A stretch of DNA of 64,000 nucleotides. Origin: Heterobilharzia americana (Eukaryota > Platyhelminthes > Trematoda > Strigeidida > Schistosomatidae). A program made the position numbers and the translations under genes. Under the pieces are notes generated by a model. That model saw only the letters and a program-made list of their open reading frames with translations, was not told the DNA's origin and did no database searches. The stretch spans positions 62,377,160 through 62,441,159 of the forward strand of contig OX104130.1 of NCBI GenBank assembly GCA_944470555.2. The letters run 5' to 3'. Of the stretch, positions 25,901-40,900 are shown one piece after another (position 1 is the first letter of the stretch; the number at the start of each line of letters is the position of its first letter).

Positions 25901-28900
25901 TGTGTAAATGGGTTAATTTTCCAGAACTACAGTTCAAGAGAATAGTAACCTAGCCGGTTAAATTATGTTTTATGATAATCCTTCTGAAGTTAAATATTCA
26001 AAAATATAAACATTCACTTCATATCAGACCGGTACAAAACTTGGAACGTAGATTTCATTAAAATATAAAATTCACTTTTGTGCATAGAACTAGTAAAAAA
26101 TAACTTATAATTATGTTGGTATTCATCACGGACTGACATCAGTTGAAGAAACATTGGAGACCTGAGGGCACTGGACAGCTATTTCTCCGTGGTACGCGAC
26201 TTCTCAACAGTGCACACACATGACCCTGTTACGGATCAATACCAGAACCTTCAGATCCCAGCAGGTTACCAGTGAGTCACTGGATCGAAATCCAATGGTC
26301 TATATTTCCTATTTCATGACATAGCGCGACCTCTATCCAATTAATCCTTACAAACCTCAAAATTGCAAAATAAATTAGCATAACATTTACCTTAAAAGCA
26401 ATGAAACAGGTTAACCGGAAAGAATTTATTTTGTACATGTACTTACTTTTATGAGACCGAAAACTCGAAGATTGCGTACCCCATCCATAATAAAACCATA
26501 CGGAACATGAATAGGCCATATAGATCCACTTGATGAAAAAGCAGCGTAATAAACATCAGGTTTCAACTTAAACTCAGACTGCATCACTGACTCAGATATA
26601 GGTAAATGTGATGTAGTAGCTTGTTTTTGATTTATCCAAGAACTAGTATTAGATACTGCAGAATTATCGAGTCCTTCATGTATATATACACTCTTAACAA
26701 TTGCATCTGATACAGAAACATCACTTGACATAACAAGAGATGGACTCAAACATTCAAGATATCCACCTGGAGAGGTAGAGCAGCTCTGTAAAAGATATGA
26801 CAACAAATATACACACAAACACTAAAACAGTGTTAAATAATTTAAACAAAAATTAGACTCCATGTATCCTAATAAAAGGCGCAAAACTATTCATTGTATT
26901 TAGTATAGCGAGAGAAAAAATATCAATAGAAATGAAATATCACAGAAGACTGGAGAAATAACATGAGCGCATAAGAGGAGTGAATAATATAACCCTAATG
27001 GAGTAAGTGTAACTATGTAGTTATGATAGATCTTGAAGCATTCATACCACTAACAATTTGCAATAGCTAACTTAAAGTATTTTTTAGATTCAAGTTAGTA
27101 AATTTGAAAAAGACCGACAACTGTACGGACTAGTAGTCTAATTTATTCTAGTCAGCCAGCAATGTTTAACATTTTGTTCTAATTTCAATCGCCATCGATG
27201 ACTAAGATATGATTAGTATTCGTGTCATCTATCTAAATTAATGAAGGTGAAAAACTTCTCCAACAAATTTACCTTCCTTGGTCACAGTTCTATGTTCCTC
27301 CAAAATGTTTCTAGTCCAATACAATAAGGTCACATGTGATCGAACACCTTCAAACTTCATATATCTCATAATTGCATACTAGCATGTATTAAGCTACTCT
27401 GAATTATAATAGACATCTGAGAGGTGATTGGATTTCATGCTGATACTGGTGGTAGTGTAGATTGGTAAGCTTCAATGGAAGTTATGTATCTAACGACCAA
27501 TAAACAATATGCAGAGTACTCAAATGGCACTCAATCAGTTAACCGTCAGTGTTCATAAGTACTGAATATACCTTTCACCTTCAAAGTATAACGTGCTTCT
27601 ACAAGATTGACACGAGCTTGCTGAGGTGGGACCGTCGTGTTTGAAATTCAGAACAGCATACACGAATCTGTGCCACCTTTGACTCTATCGTGATGTCAGC
27701 CTGTCTATCAAAGGTCTGGAATACAACAACACATGGGTGAAGGCAGTTATGATCTACTACTGTGAAGCCTAACCCCTACCAGATGAGTATGTCTGGTGGC
27801 TGGCTGTGCAACATTTCTCGGATCTGATGGAAACAAGAGGTAAGTAATTCTGAGGTGGTGTGTTATGTATTCAGGTGTTTCGGAAATCGTCATTCAGTTG
27901 GTGAAGTCACCTAGGAACTCGGACATGTTTTACGAATGTCATTCCAGTGGTTGTCACACCGTTGGTCTTTTATCGCTTGTCTTAAAAGTATCTGGAAAAA
28001 TCGTGGAGGTCATCGTTGTGTGGCATGTCAACGTCAGATGCAAGGTATTTGTGTTGTGTTATGATGTGTTGTTGCTTCGAGACTGTGTAGATCATGCAAG
28101 TGATTTACTTCAGACATTAGAGGATATGGTTTGGAATGGGGGCTGGTGACGAGTATGTTGTATTTAAGTGATTTCTTCTACTGTAGGAGAGTGAAGTGAG
28201 TGTAGTGGATGGTTTTTCAGATGTATAATATTTGAAACTGCTCCACGAATGACTCATTTCTGATTTTCTTCTGTACTATTTTCAGGTTCTTGTTTTCATT
28301 TTACATTTACAGCTTTTTGGTCCGTTATACTATTTTGTGATGTACATCTCTTGGTGCTGATGTTGTACGAATTATATTTTTGGAAGCAATAACTTCGTTA
28401 TGGGATCAACAGTTAAATGAATTCAGTGAGAATATTGAAAAATACTGTAATGAAAACAACTTGATAAGAACTAATATGATGTCTAAATTCATCTGATTTA
28501 ATATTGTGAGGTCATGCAAACCACAGGAAATACTAATACCAATAAGGAAATTTTCCATTCATGAGGTTGAATAAAGATCAGCGATGAATCATATGATGTA
28601 TGTGAAGCTGTGGCTCATGGGTTTAGGGAGATGACTTTCAACCAGTGGGACACGGGTTCGAACACCGCCCCACCTACTGAGATTTAAGCAGTCAGGTTGT
28701 GTCAGTAGACCTCACACAATAGATGTGACTCATTACCTACTGCACAAACGTGCACAAGGTTGATAAGTGTAATTCAATTCACACTATAACCAGCTACGCC
28801 TATATTTCTATATAACAAATAATTAGAAATAAACTATTTCAGAAACTGAAAAAACGAAAAGTAACTTACTATGCTGTATTCAGAGCCATTAAAGTAGAAG

Positions 28901-31900
28901 ACTAGCCTTGGATCATTAACAACAAAGAGGAAAGAGCCAAGAACATAAAGAGTGGTTCCACCGCTGTCAAGTAAAAAACAGTATTACTGTATACATGAGG
29001 ATGCTTTAATTTCACGTGTGGAATAATATACATATTAAATCTAAGATCTTTGGATCATGGATTGATATCAACTGAAGAACGATTATTTTATCCTGCATTA
29101 TGGACCTAAGGCATGACCATCAGTTCTCACGAGGAGCACGTAACTACTCACAGCCGGTGGGTAGTCATCCAGTTTTTTTGCGTACTCGAAATCGAGAAAG
29201 AAATCTCCAAAGAGATATATCCCCGTAAAGACACATTAAGACAGGGAAACCTTGATGAGCACCTCTATGGAAAATATGAATGCAAAGGAGAAGAGTAGGA
29301 ATCGCTGACAAAGATATCTCGTCATAGCCTACTGTAACGATGGGTCAACATATGCTCTAACACGACCGTAGGTGTCAGAGTACAAAGCTTTCAGTAGGAT
29401 AATGTTCCTATTGGGTACCCTCCTTTTCAATGAGATTGCTAAAAGATCTCCTGATCGATGGACCAAAAGGTCGACCTAGGATGAAGATATGCAGCCAGTA
29501 TCATGTAGCCGTTAATGTAACCGTGTTCCAAGGCCTGGTCGAGAATAAGCGTCTGGTTAGTACACTCACGACCACGTCTGAAACCAAAATGATTACCTTA
29601 TCTTTGCTATTCCAGAGCTCCAGATAAACTTTGGATGACCATGGATAGTTAATTGGTCAAACTGATTACTCTGTGAATAGCATGAAAGGGTTTCTCCCTT
29701 TCTCAAAAGACTGAAATAATCAGATCAGTCAGAAGGAATCACAAATGATTCACATACTTCAGCTAACAATTCAATAACTTTGGTCAGTAAGCGCAGACCA
29801 CCAATTTTGAATACACTTGGTGCTAGTTTACCAGAGCCTTGTGACCTTCCACGACTCAGGTTACGTACAAAATTCTCAATTTCTACAAGATCTGAAGGCT
29901 CTACGTTAACGTTACATATATAGTGAGACTAGACAGCGGAGAAACTGTAAGCAAGTAAAGACTATTTGAACTACTTCTTGAAGTATTCTATATATTGTTC
30001 ATATCCTCTCTTAAGTGAGTGGATCGAAAACTCAACTTTCTCCGTTTTATTTGCACTAAATACCCAGTTTTCCAGTCTATAGACCTGTCTAATTATGCCT
30101 ACAGTCAATATCTCCTCCGTTTTTTAAGCCTTCGCTCCCTACTACTGATCGTAATCATTGCACGAATTTTCTGTCAACCTAAATTTACGCTGCTTCTGTT
30201 TCTAGTCGAACGCAAGGCCAGTAGGGTTACTTTCATATGTATCCTTTAATTTAATTTATACTGGTTATATCTTTTGACCATTTCTTACTTCAATATGACA
30301 AGTAGAGACAATCCCTGTCCCTCTTTGCGCCCAGGGATAGATAGTATCAGGCTTTTTCAGGGCGAATAATATGATTATTGAGCCAACTATCCAGACAGTT
30401 CCTATTTTTAATGCCGGCATTAACATCCTAAAACTGAAGATGAAATACCTCTTCCAATAGTAGTCTTCCAACATCAACTGAGACGTAGACACATGGTCGT
30501 TGTCTAAGTAGGTGCTTCAGAAAGAATGGCAATCTTCTATCAACTCTCTCCATAGGTAACTGAAAGAGGCGCATTATATTAGTGTGCATTTACCACTATG
30601 AAGTGGAAGATGAATGTTATCGAAAAAACATTTAACCTCTAACCGAAAGTGATCGATGAAGCAGGTGAAACCTTCATGATTTTTGTTCAATGAATGGAAA
30701 GCCTAAACATTGAAGCATCACTGATAAACTGACTTGTACATTGTTGCCACTTACGTCTTCCATTCCAACTAAGCATACTTATGTGGAGGTTTAAATAACC
30801 TTTTCAAACCGCACATTAAAACGTATTCTGATGGAGTACTTTTTCCCTACCAGTCAACTTGATGCAGTGACAGTTTGGTTGTGAAGTCATTTACCTTTAA
30901 TAAACTATACCGTGTGGCATTTATTTTTCTATCAGGGCTAGTGGTGAAATGCAACTCTGAGTAGTCCCCATCTCTTTTCCCAACAGAATCACGGAATTAC
31001 TTAGAGGTAGCGTTCTGATTCAACTCTGAATAGAATGATCTAATCAAAGATTCCCTAACTAAAGAGAAGTATGGAGAACATATCATAAGTGCAATTTTAT
31101 GAACAATGAGTAAGTAGTTTTAGAGTGTATGTGATCCTTTTTTCTTATCTCAGATACATAAAACAGTTTTAAAACTAATCTGCATCGATGCTTCAAATAA
31201 CAGCAAAGAGAGAAGTAATTGTTCTCGTTGACTACTTTGCTTGTTTGAAGAGTTACATCTGCCTCGGTGGATGGTATTTTCATGAATTCGAAAAACTGTT
31301 TCGGCTTTTACCTCAAGCTATTTGGAAAACCGATGTGAAATCAAATTGCTTATTGTTTTCACGTACTACCTATTGGCATTTTTTATCTCACCATATGACT
31401 GTGAAGCATAGATGTTGGACATGAAGAGTTTGTGAAACTTCAGGTATCTGACCATCATACTGTCGCTCATGAATAGTTTAACTCACATTATGAGAAGTGT
31501 AGAATACTAGATAAATGAAATGAAACCAATTAGTGAAGTTACTACATCCATAGAATGCTATTTATGTATCGAAACAAACTCATTTGATCACAGGAAAAAA
31601 CAGATAACGATCGCAGTATGGAAAACGTTTTCTTTCCGAGAAATCATTCTGGTACCTCTACATTTGTGAATATGCAGTAGCATTATTTATTAAAGATGAT
31701 ATACTTAAGGAAGTAAATTCTCCATCCAGATCACTTTGAGCAGGAAAATTACCAATTTAGGAGTTGCTCTTATCACAAACTGAGTTTAGAAACAAAACCA
31801 CTAGTGCTCTGAAATGATGAAAACAATATTCACGTTATTTTTTTCCCTCGGACTTCGTTAATATTTTCCGCGATTAAAACTATAAATCTAGATGGGCATA

Positions 31901-34900
31901 AATTTCCTCCCCCCCCCCCATATATATATGGCGCAACTGCTTTTATTACCGACTTTTCATTCTAAACAGAAGCTAATTTTTAAGAACGATATATCTGCTT
32001 GACGCTTCCTCATTTTCATTTGATTAACGTCTACAAGTCGTTCTTATCGTCTTTTCCATCATATTGAATTGCGTCTGTTACACGCACATATGTATACGCT
32101 GAAATTAATTCTTCTCTTTTCTGTTTATCTTCATTAAGGTTATGAAAATTCAGTTTGTTTATGATACTTAGCTATTAATTTATTAATTACTTTTCAACAT
32201 ACATATGAGACAATATATATTGAATATTGTGAATTTCTCGAGATGATTTCTATGAGTTATAAAACATCGAATTGTCTTAGAAAGCAAACACTAATGGAAT
32301 ACATAGATTTGCCATTTCCGGTTAACAACAAAACTGTGTGTAAATAGTTTTTCTATCTACCTCTGACTGGATTTTGATCTCTTGACTGCATTACACACAT
32401 CGTTTTTGTATACCTAATCGACGAAGTATGCACTATTATTATTATATTATTATTATTCCCTTGGGTTTCTAATGGAACATAGGGCTTCAGTAGCACATCT
32501 CCAGTGACTTCTGTTCTCTGGGATCTTTTGAACCTGGTTACACGACAGCCCACAAGCTCTCGTTTCCTCCTCGCACGATCTCCTCCATGTCACCCTCGGA
32601 CGTCCAACTCGTCACTTCCCATGGGGATTCCACTCGAGGGCCTGGCGCGTGATATCCCTAGTCGGCCTTCTCAGTGCATGCCCAATCCATCTCCATTTCC
32701 TCCTGCATATTTGTTGCGTGATAGGTTCTTGGTTGGTTGAAGTATGCACTAGTGCTAATAAATAACATCTCGACGGAAAGATAAAAATAGAATATTATAA
32801 ATAAGAAATTCATTTCAAGGATCTGCACCTGACAATACCATAGAAATACGAATGGATTAATGCAGACAAACAGGACAGTAGTGTAGGAAAGGGATGAAGG
32901 ATAATAAGATATTACAACTACAAAGTATGATTTGCGGATGAACAGTGGATAAAACAATAAAACACTAAGAAGAGAATACAACAAACTAACCTGGCTAAAA
33001 CATTTTTTCGTTGAACTTCATGTATAGTAGGATTAGGTGAATAAATAAATGAAAATGAATGTGGTAAATATGTTGGCGTTAGATCATGCATCATTACCAA
33101 TGATAATGGAATATGTTCATCCTCGGAAAATAATTTGTCATGATCTACATTCATAGATGTTATATGTCTTTTTGATTGTTTTCTTAATATTGAATTTATT
33201 ACTTCTTCTGGTAATGAACCAGTCAAGCAAATAATTAATGTCTGACATTCCCTACAAATAGATGTTAAAACACTGAATTATACATGAGATAATTAAAAGT
33301 TATTTAAAAATATTATCCTTTTTTAAACAACTTAAAAATCCAATGATGTCAATGTTCTAGTTGATTGAGTAGTTAACAATAGGTTGAAAAGAAGATATTC
33401 ATCTATGCCAATAACTAGACTGTATATAATGATAAATAAAATTAATGAATTATTAATTAATCACCAATGGACCAAGACATATGGATATAAGTATTAAGTA
33501 GACTATACGCTAATTAACAATAACTTTTTTCAGTCATAAGCTTTTAACTGTAATAACAGAAAGATTGATTGATAAAATAAATTGTAAAAACCTGGGATAA
33601 AGGTATACATCTCAAAATGCTGACGCCATTAAATATGAGACTGATTAGACTAGATTACATTTTGATTGCAGAAAGTCACGCATATATACATGAGGATATA
33701 AAATTTCTTTATGAGTAAAATATACCATTATCATGAGAATGTAAACACTACCTCAGAGACTTATATACATGCATATACTATCTGATTTCATGTGGTTAAT
33801 TTTATCTCATTATTCCAAAACAAAAAAAGACAGGAGAATAAAAAAAACAACAAGAGTATATAATTTTATCACCAATCAAAAAGGAGAAAGCTTAAAAGTC
33901 TTGTAATATGAATAATCACAATAACGAAGGTAAAAACACTAAGTTTGGTGTGAAATCCAAGTATCATCTCACTCTATATGCATGTTAAGGTAAGCTTGTA
34001 GGAAAACAGCGAGGATGAAACATAGAATCTTTACCTGTCGCTCGTAATGGCCTATGACTTTTGCCGACTTCTCACTATATACTACTTTTATACACTGTTA
34101 TCAGTAGCACCCACTACAGGCTTGGTAAAATGTCTAGGTAATTGAGCTAGAAGTTTGACTAGTAAGTCAGAAAAGTCAAATAAGAAACAAACCCACTGAA
34201 GAGACACTAGTACTTAATAAATACCCTCTGGAATTGATTAAAAAGTTTACAAAGATTTATAAGAAGAGTGGTATTATCAATAGTAATTGCAACATGACTT
34301 AGAAGGAATTCAAATTCTCCTCACATAAAAAAGGTATATCGGAAATTTTACACACAATTCCACACAATCCTGAGTGGCATTTAAGCCTACAAACTTACTC
34401 AGATAGAAACTGTGTAACGTAAGAGATATAGCAGAGCCAATTACGCGAAATAACCTAATCTACCAAACACGATGTAATGATTATATGGTTAAGTATACAG
34501 GTCAAAGCAGCCAATAGCGGTCAGCCAGAATAGCGTGGCACAAAAAGCGAAACCTAAAATGATAGACCCCATTCAGACAAGTTAAGTAAGAGGGAAATTC
34601 TGTTATCGTTCAGCATGCATTGACCCACAACCATATTATGGGATGGGATAGGATGATAATTCTAAGAGATGCAGGCAGAGATTGATCACAGAATCTTTGA
34701 TCTTTGAAACACAAGAAATGATTCATCACATATTGCAGATATGTGAAGAATTTTACTAGCATTAAAATAAAACAATGAAGAACCGTTTGAAGGTTGAAAA
34801 TTGTATGATTACTTTGATATGAATTTGAGCAATAAATTCTGCTCGAAACTTAATGCAGTAAATTATCCAGTACCACTGTGTGCTATACTAAATACGTAAA

Positions 34901-37900
34901 CTAATATGATAATAACTCCTTGAAGCTGTGTTCCGAAAATTCGGCATCAGTTTGCCTCAGATAACTCCTAACAAATGAATCCCACTACGAATGAACGTTT
35001 GCTAAAATATTGAAGCACAAACTCTTGTTACCTCATAAACACACAAACAATCTCTTAGCATACCGTGTATAACATTCGTTGTCTCTTTCGCTGTCACTGA
35101 ATTAATAATTAAGGTGATTGCAAATCATTAGTACTAAAGAGAGAAGCGAATTGTTTACCTATGACTTCATTAGACCTGGATAAAACAATATGTGCCATGC
35201 ATTACGTCCCTTTTACGACCGTCAGGAGTTTGGACTTACGGCTGTGTAATATAATATCGTTAAAAAGGTGTCAGTCACATCTAAAATGCTATATCTCAGA
35301 AACTAACATGAAGCAATACGCACAAAACATTTTTGGGCATTTATAATCAAATATCTGTTATATGAATTGTCATTCCTGAATAATTTGTATGTTTATGAGC
35401 AATTAAACTTGGAGAGTATGATCGTAGAGATCACTTTTGCCCAACTTTACAAGCTAACATACTTCATCAAATATAGTGGTTGGGAAATTAACAGTGACTA
35501 GCGTAAATATTCAGAAAAACTAGACTTTTTTAATGATCATGATGACTTATGGTTCATTGGTTTAGGTAATTAAATTTCGATCAATGGGTCACAGGTTCGA
35601 AGGCGACTTCACCTCCTGATATATAAGCAGCCGGATAGTATTACCTATGCCTAGTCGCCGATTGCCTTGTCACACAATCTTGGCTGAAGTAGACCCAGGC
35701 TGGAAAAAAGGCCAGAGGTGGCCAGACTAAAATATGCCACCAATGTTTCAAGTCTCTGATTGTTGGTTTGAGTCATGTAGGGAGATGCAGACTAGGTGGT
35801 TGGAGTCCGCAGGACAAGGGGAATCAGTGGTTGGAAACTCTAGGGGATATGGCCCAGAACCGATGTCAGTGGCGCAAATGTATACACACATTATCCTCAT
35901 CTCAACGACGTTATATTGAACCTCACCATTTTGTCACTCCTCTTTCCTTTCTTCTCGTACTTTATATTTCTTTTGACTGCGTTCTGTTATCTTCATCCTT
36001 CACCTCATTACCTTTCTACTTGATGTACTGATATGAGGTGTGGCAACTCGGACCGTTACGCAGTAATGCCTGGTCCTATGTTGATATTGATTGATTGGTT
36101 GAGCATCATTAGCCCTCACACAATAGGTGTGATATATTGCCTAGTGAACAACAAAGCACGTGGTTGCTGCCCACATTTCGATTCGAAATATCAGAGATTT
36201 TCATTTGATGACAAAAACTGGATATGTTAATTAGAGCGTAACACAACAGTTAAAATTTCTGTGACCGAATACAGAGGTAATAAAACATCAATATTTGCAA
36301 TAATTCATAGCTGTTTCACCACTTTGGTTAAAATACAGAGACTAAAATTACAAAAATCGACCACAGTTTGAAGTAGATCTTAAAAATTTAGACAGATATT
36401 TATGATCATTGATTAGTTACGAAACTTACTGCTCGATCTCACATTTTACTTGGACTCTTGATGCTGGTAATCTATTTAGATCGGATTCACCGTTAACGCC
36501 ACTTTTTGCAGGAAGGTATAAATAAACAGAACGATTGCTACCAGTATTCAAATTGGTACCAGATAAATATAACCGAGTACCACCAGCCTTAGGCCCCCGT
36601 TGAGGTGTAGCGTGAACTAAATGGGGCGCTAAGAAGCGAAAAACAGGAGAGGATGCCTAACGGATAAAAGTCATCGAAAATGAGAATTTAGGTGATAGTA
36701 AAACAAAAAGAAGAAAAGAATAAGTACTGATGAATATGCTGATATACAATATGTAAGGATTGGTAACTGCAATCCTCCTGTATCTATTTCTAAACTATTG
36801 TATTATTTTGAGCTCTTCAATTTCATTCCCTAAAATAAATATTTAGTACAAATTTGAATACCTAAGGGCTTTAAAAACAGTGTAAGCAGAGGCAGCAACC
36901 AAACGCTAATCCTTTTTATTTGACTGGAAAACATAAGAGAGAGACTATGAAGGAATATGAAAATAAACATCCGACAAGAAAGATATTTCGCCAACAAACG
37001 GAAAACCCAGCGTTCATAGGCTAGTGAAGCAAGGTAGTAAAATAGCGATATGAAATTAGACAAATCTGTACGGAATGAGAGCGAAAAAACAGAGGTAAGC
37101 GAGAGGTTGAGTACATTTGCGGCAGTGTGACCCATTTTCAGCCTTTTCTCCAAGGATCTCCAACCAATCACTCACATTATCAAGAGGACCTCAACTAGAC
37201 ATTCTACACCTCCCCACCTGAATCAGATCACCAACTAGAGACTTCATCGACTGGCGTCATGTATTGGTTACGCCACCCTGAGCCTTCCTTCAACATAATT
37301 CAAATTTCATTAACACTCAACGCCAAGGTAGGCGATGGGTCGGCATATGCAATACATATCCAACCCACCTCAGTCAGTGTAGGTAAACAGCCTCATCCAA
37401 CGAACTTACCTTCCTTGTCTAAAATACGCTTCATTTAACCTCAATATCGCTCACATAGTGATTCTACCACACACAAACAATTTAATGAAGACACCTACGG
37501 TCAATCTAAAACCTGTTGTCTACTCAAATTATCCTTGTTCAATAGTCATGTCTCATAGGTCCATAATAGGACAGATCGCAATACGCTTTTCCATTAATAA
37601 GACACACTTTCCCAAATAAGTCAAGGAGTCAACGTATTCAACCACTGCACTCTTTATTCTTAAGCTGTGATTAGCTACACACCAGTCCTGAAGCACGATC
37701 TCGCATTAAACAGGTGAAAAACACATGCCAAAAATACTCAGATTTCTACTCAACGCCTTCACGATACTGATTTAGTCAGCGTCATCAGCTAATGCTCCAA
37801 TGTCGTCTGTTCACTTCAAGTCAAACAGCTGATCCCCTAGGATTAGGTCAATCTCTGTAAAGTCAGAGGTACCTACGGTTATATCCACTAACATGTCGAT

Positions 37901-40900
37901 AACGAAAGTTAAACAGGAATGATGACAGACATACCTCATAGACATCACTGGTTATCGTCACTTCAGACAACAACTTTCCTCACAGCTGCGTCAGCTTCAG
38001 TCGATAGCCTTGATTAACACCATAACATACTTGCGCAGCACTCACTTCTCAGTCGCAGAATACCACAACTCACGGTTGGCTAGTACAGATGACAGTATTT
38101 TTCAGGTCATGAAATATGGTGAGTGTCAGTCACTGGTGAGTATCCCTCCCCACGAAAACCCGATGAAGCGTGAAGATCAAGCCAATGCACTTCCATCCAT
38201 GCCTAAAATCTACGTGTTTTTCTTGAGTTCCGACTGCTGGACGTCGCATAACTGTAGAATCTTGGACAGGATACCAGTCAAACTTATCCATCAATGATAG
38301 CCACAAGAAGACTGCTTTCCTTTGTTATACACTGGAATATTCAAGGGCCAACACCTAATGTTTCTGCCTCCTTCCTTAAATACTGCTGGTGACAAACCAC
38401 CAGGTCTCGCCGCTTCGCATGGTTTCAGGTTTGAAACAGTCTTCTCAACTTCAAGGAACGTTGGAGGACCGAGATCCTATTTAGCTTCGGAGTATAATGT
38501 GGGTAAATAAAGTATTGAACTGTTTTTTAAAGTATTCACCCAAAAGTTCTAGTCACCTGCCTTGGGACACTTACTAGGGGATGATGGTACCGTCGACCTC
38601 TTCTTGCCATTATCTGTAATAACCCTGAATAATTGCCGGCTTTCACTACATCCTGACCCCTTCTCTATCTGTCTCGCTTCCGAAATTCAACAATGTTCGC
38701 TGTCATTGAGAAGACTCTTAGTCAACTTTACTTAAAAGCTGCTTTCGCTACTCATCATGGTCAGATTTAGGTAGACATGTAATCTCGAATTTTATCGATC
38801 TATAAGCTATTCATATTGGGGATTCATTATCCTTAGAAACATCCAAATAAATATATTTGAAGTGAAAAAATCAACCAGGTGATATGCATTACGTTCTGGA
38901 AACTGATTGATATTGCATAAAAACAGGTATTGACCATAGAAGAAGCATCAAGTCCCGGATTCATAGGTGGATGTGAACTTTCTTAACCAGACTAAAAAGG
39001 ACATCGGTTTATGTCCACTTTTGGTGGCGACCACCTATGAGAATATGCATGCGTATAATGTGTGAGGGATGGTTGGAAACGATAACAGCATTCGGTAATC
39101 CGCCTGTGAAGTTAATGAGGGATGATTGATAAAACGTCACTGAAGAAAATTAAGACGAGAGGTAGGAAACTGAACGATAAACTACCCGAAAAAATAGTAA
39201 GGATATTTTGTGGATAGTATGAAGTAACCACGATGTTGTTACACTTAGTCAGTAGTAATTGCAGCTTTTTAATCCTAATAAGTTGATAAGAATAACCACA
39301 CACATTTAGTAATTCAAAAGTAAACAAAGACCTATCTAACTTACTTCATATCTTTCGCTACTTATCACTACCTTTAGTTTACTAGAAACAGGAAGTGATA
39401 AATTAGGTGCTGCAGCCAGCCTGCACATAAATTTATGCGATCGTTGATAAGTTTCCGGCAGAATGAGGCATCGAATTTTTGGTTGGATGTCCAAAAACAT
39501 ATCTATGATGTCTGACACACTACGACCCAGGTTTCTACCAGAAATAGTAAGTATTGGTTGGCCAGTTAAAGTGGCGTTGGCAGGTGTAAGCTGAATGTAG
39601 GAAAAAAAGAAGTGAATAGGTTTAAGAGCGATGGCATGAAAGTATTTTGTTGACTACTAAGACTGTTACTGCATGACGTTTGACACATTACTGGACCTTA
39701 AACTACAGTTGAATTTCTACGACTGACTTGCTTATTCATAATTCCGATACTTCCTCTGAAAAGATTATGTTTGAGATTTACTTCTGAGTGCAATGCAATC
39801 AAGGCTTGACAAAACACCTATTCAAGAAGATCCAATGTACAACCGATGAAATGAATGATAACATCGAAATGCTAACTGAAACTCTAATAGATAATAGATA
39901 CTTACTGAAGTTCATAAAACGCTGAAGAAATCAGTTAACTCCGAGACCCACTCCGAACCTATAAATCATACTTTCATTTAGTCAGGTATCAAATAGTACA
40001 ATTCGATAAGAAGGCTAAGATTTGTTACCACCAAAACATATTATGCACCTAGTCTTGGCATAGTTGAGAAAACAAAATATAAGCTTCAACAAAAACATAA
40101 ACGTACACACGACTGTATAATATTCACCTGTCTTTACTAGTTTACATGTGAATGGACAAATAAGTAAAAAAGACTAATCAAGGTATGCTCTTGAGGATGA
40201 TAGCAAATGTACTCGAATGGCTTCAAAAATAGCTGAACTCATAAACATTGATAAGTACAGGAGGAAAAATACTTTACTGATAGAAATTTCAGGTGTTTAT
40301 ACTTAGATTTTCTGAAGCACCATCTGTGTATTAAAACAATTTCTTCTGGTTATCTTTATCTTTTATCAAAGTGGATTTTAAAACTTATCACTTTTCTTTA
40401 TTACCTTTCTTATTTCTATGTTTCCTATTATTATATTTGTTCTCTCTTGACCTCCTTTCATTTTCCACAGAAAAAAGCTCTGACAAGGAAATATGTAATC
40501 AGAATATTTTAAATATATGACGGGAATATATTATACTTTTCAAATGATTTTCGTCTTTTGATTACGCAACAGAAATAGTCATTTTTGGGAAAGATTTTTG
40601 GAAAAGAAGTCAAGTTTAAGTAGTTGAGTACATGTACTCAAACCTCATAATTCCTACCAAATATAACATTCATGATATCCCCTTTTACTTTAAGTATTAA
40701 TATTAGTAATTAAAGTCGAAAGCTCAGCAACGCCTTTGAAGTGAAGACAGGAGTAAGACAAGGCTGCCGCCTACTATCACCGATGATCTTCCTGATTGTG
40801 GTCGACTGGATCACGCAGCAAACCGCGAGGAGCGAGAAGATGGGCATATGCTGTTTGACCGATGAAAACACCCTAGAAGATTTGGATTTCGCCTACGATG

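Noticed and set aside
21046..28149. Identical 94-codon frame at both ends of this span, considered as a duplicated gene
   Set aside because: It lies wholly in the RT thumb/3-prime region of family B on the sense strand but out of its coding frame; duplication comes from inverted pair 2.
33060..33226. Met start at 33,226 as the start of an independent protein
   Set aside because: The frame continues upstream to an acceptor at 33,252 and both ends fit the plexin model; it is an internal exon.
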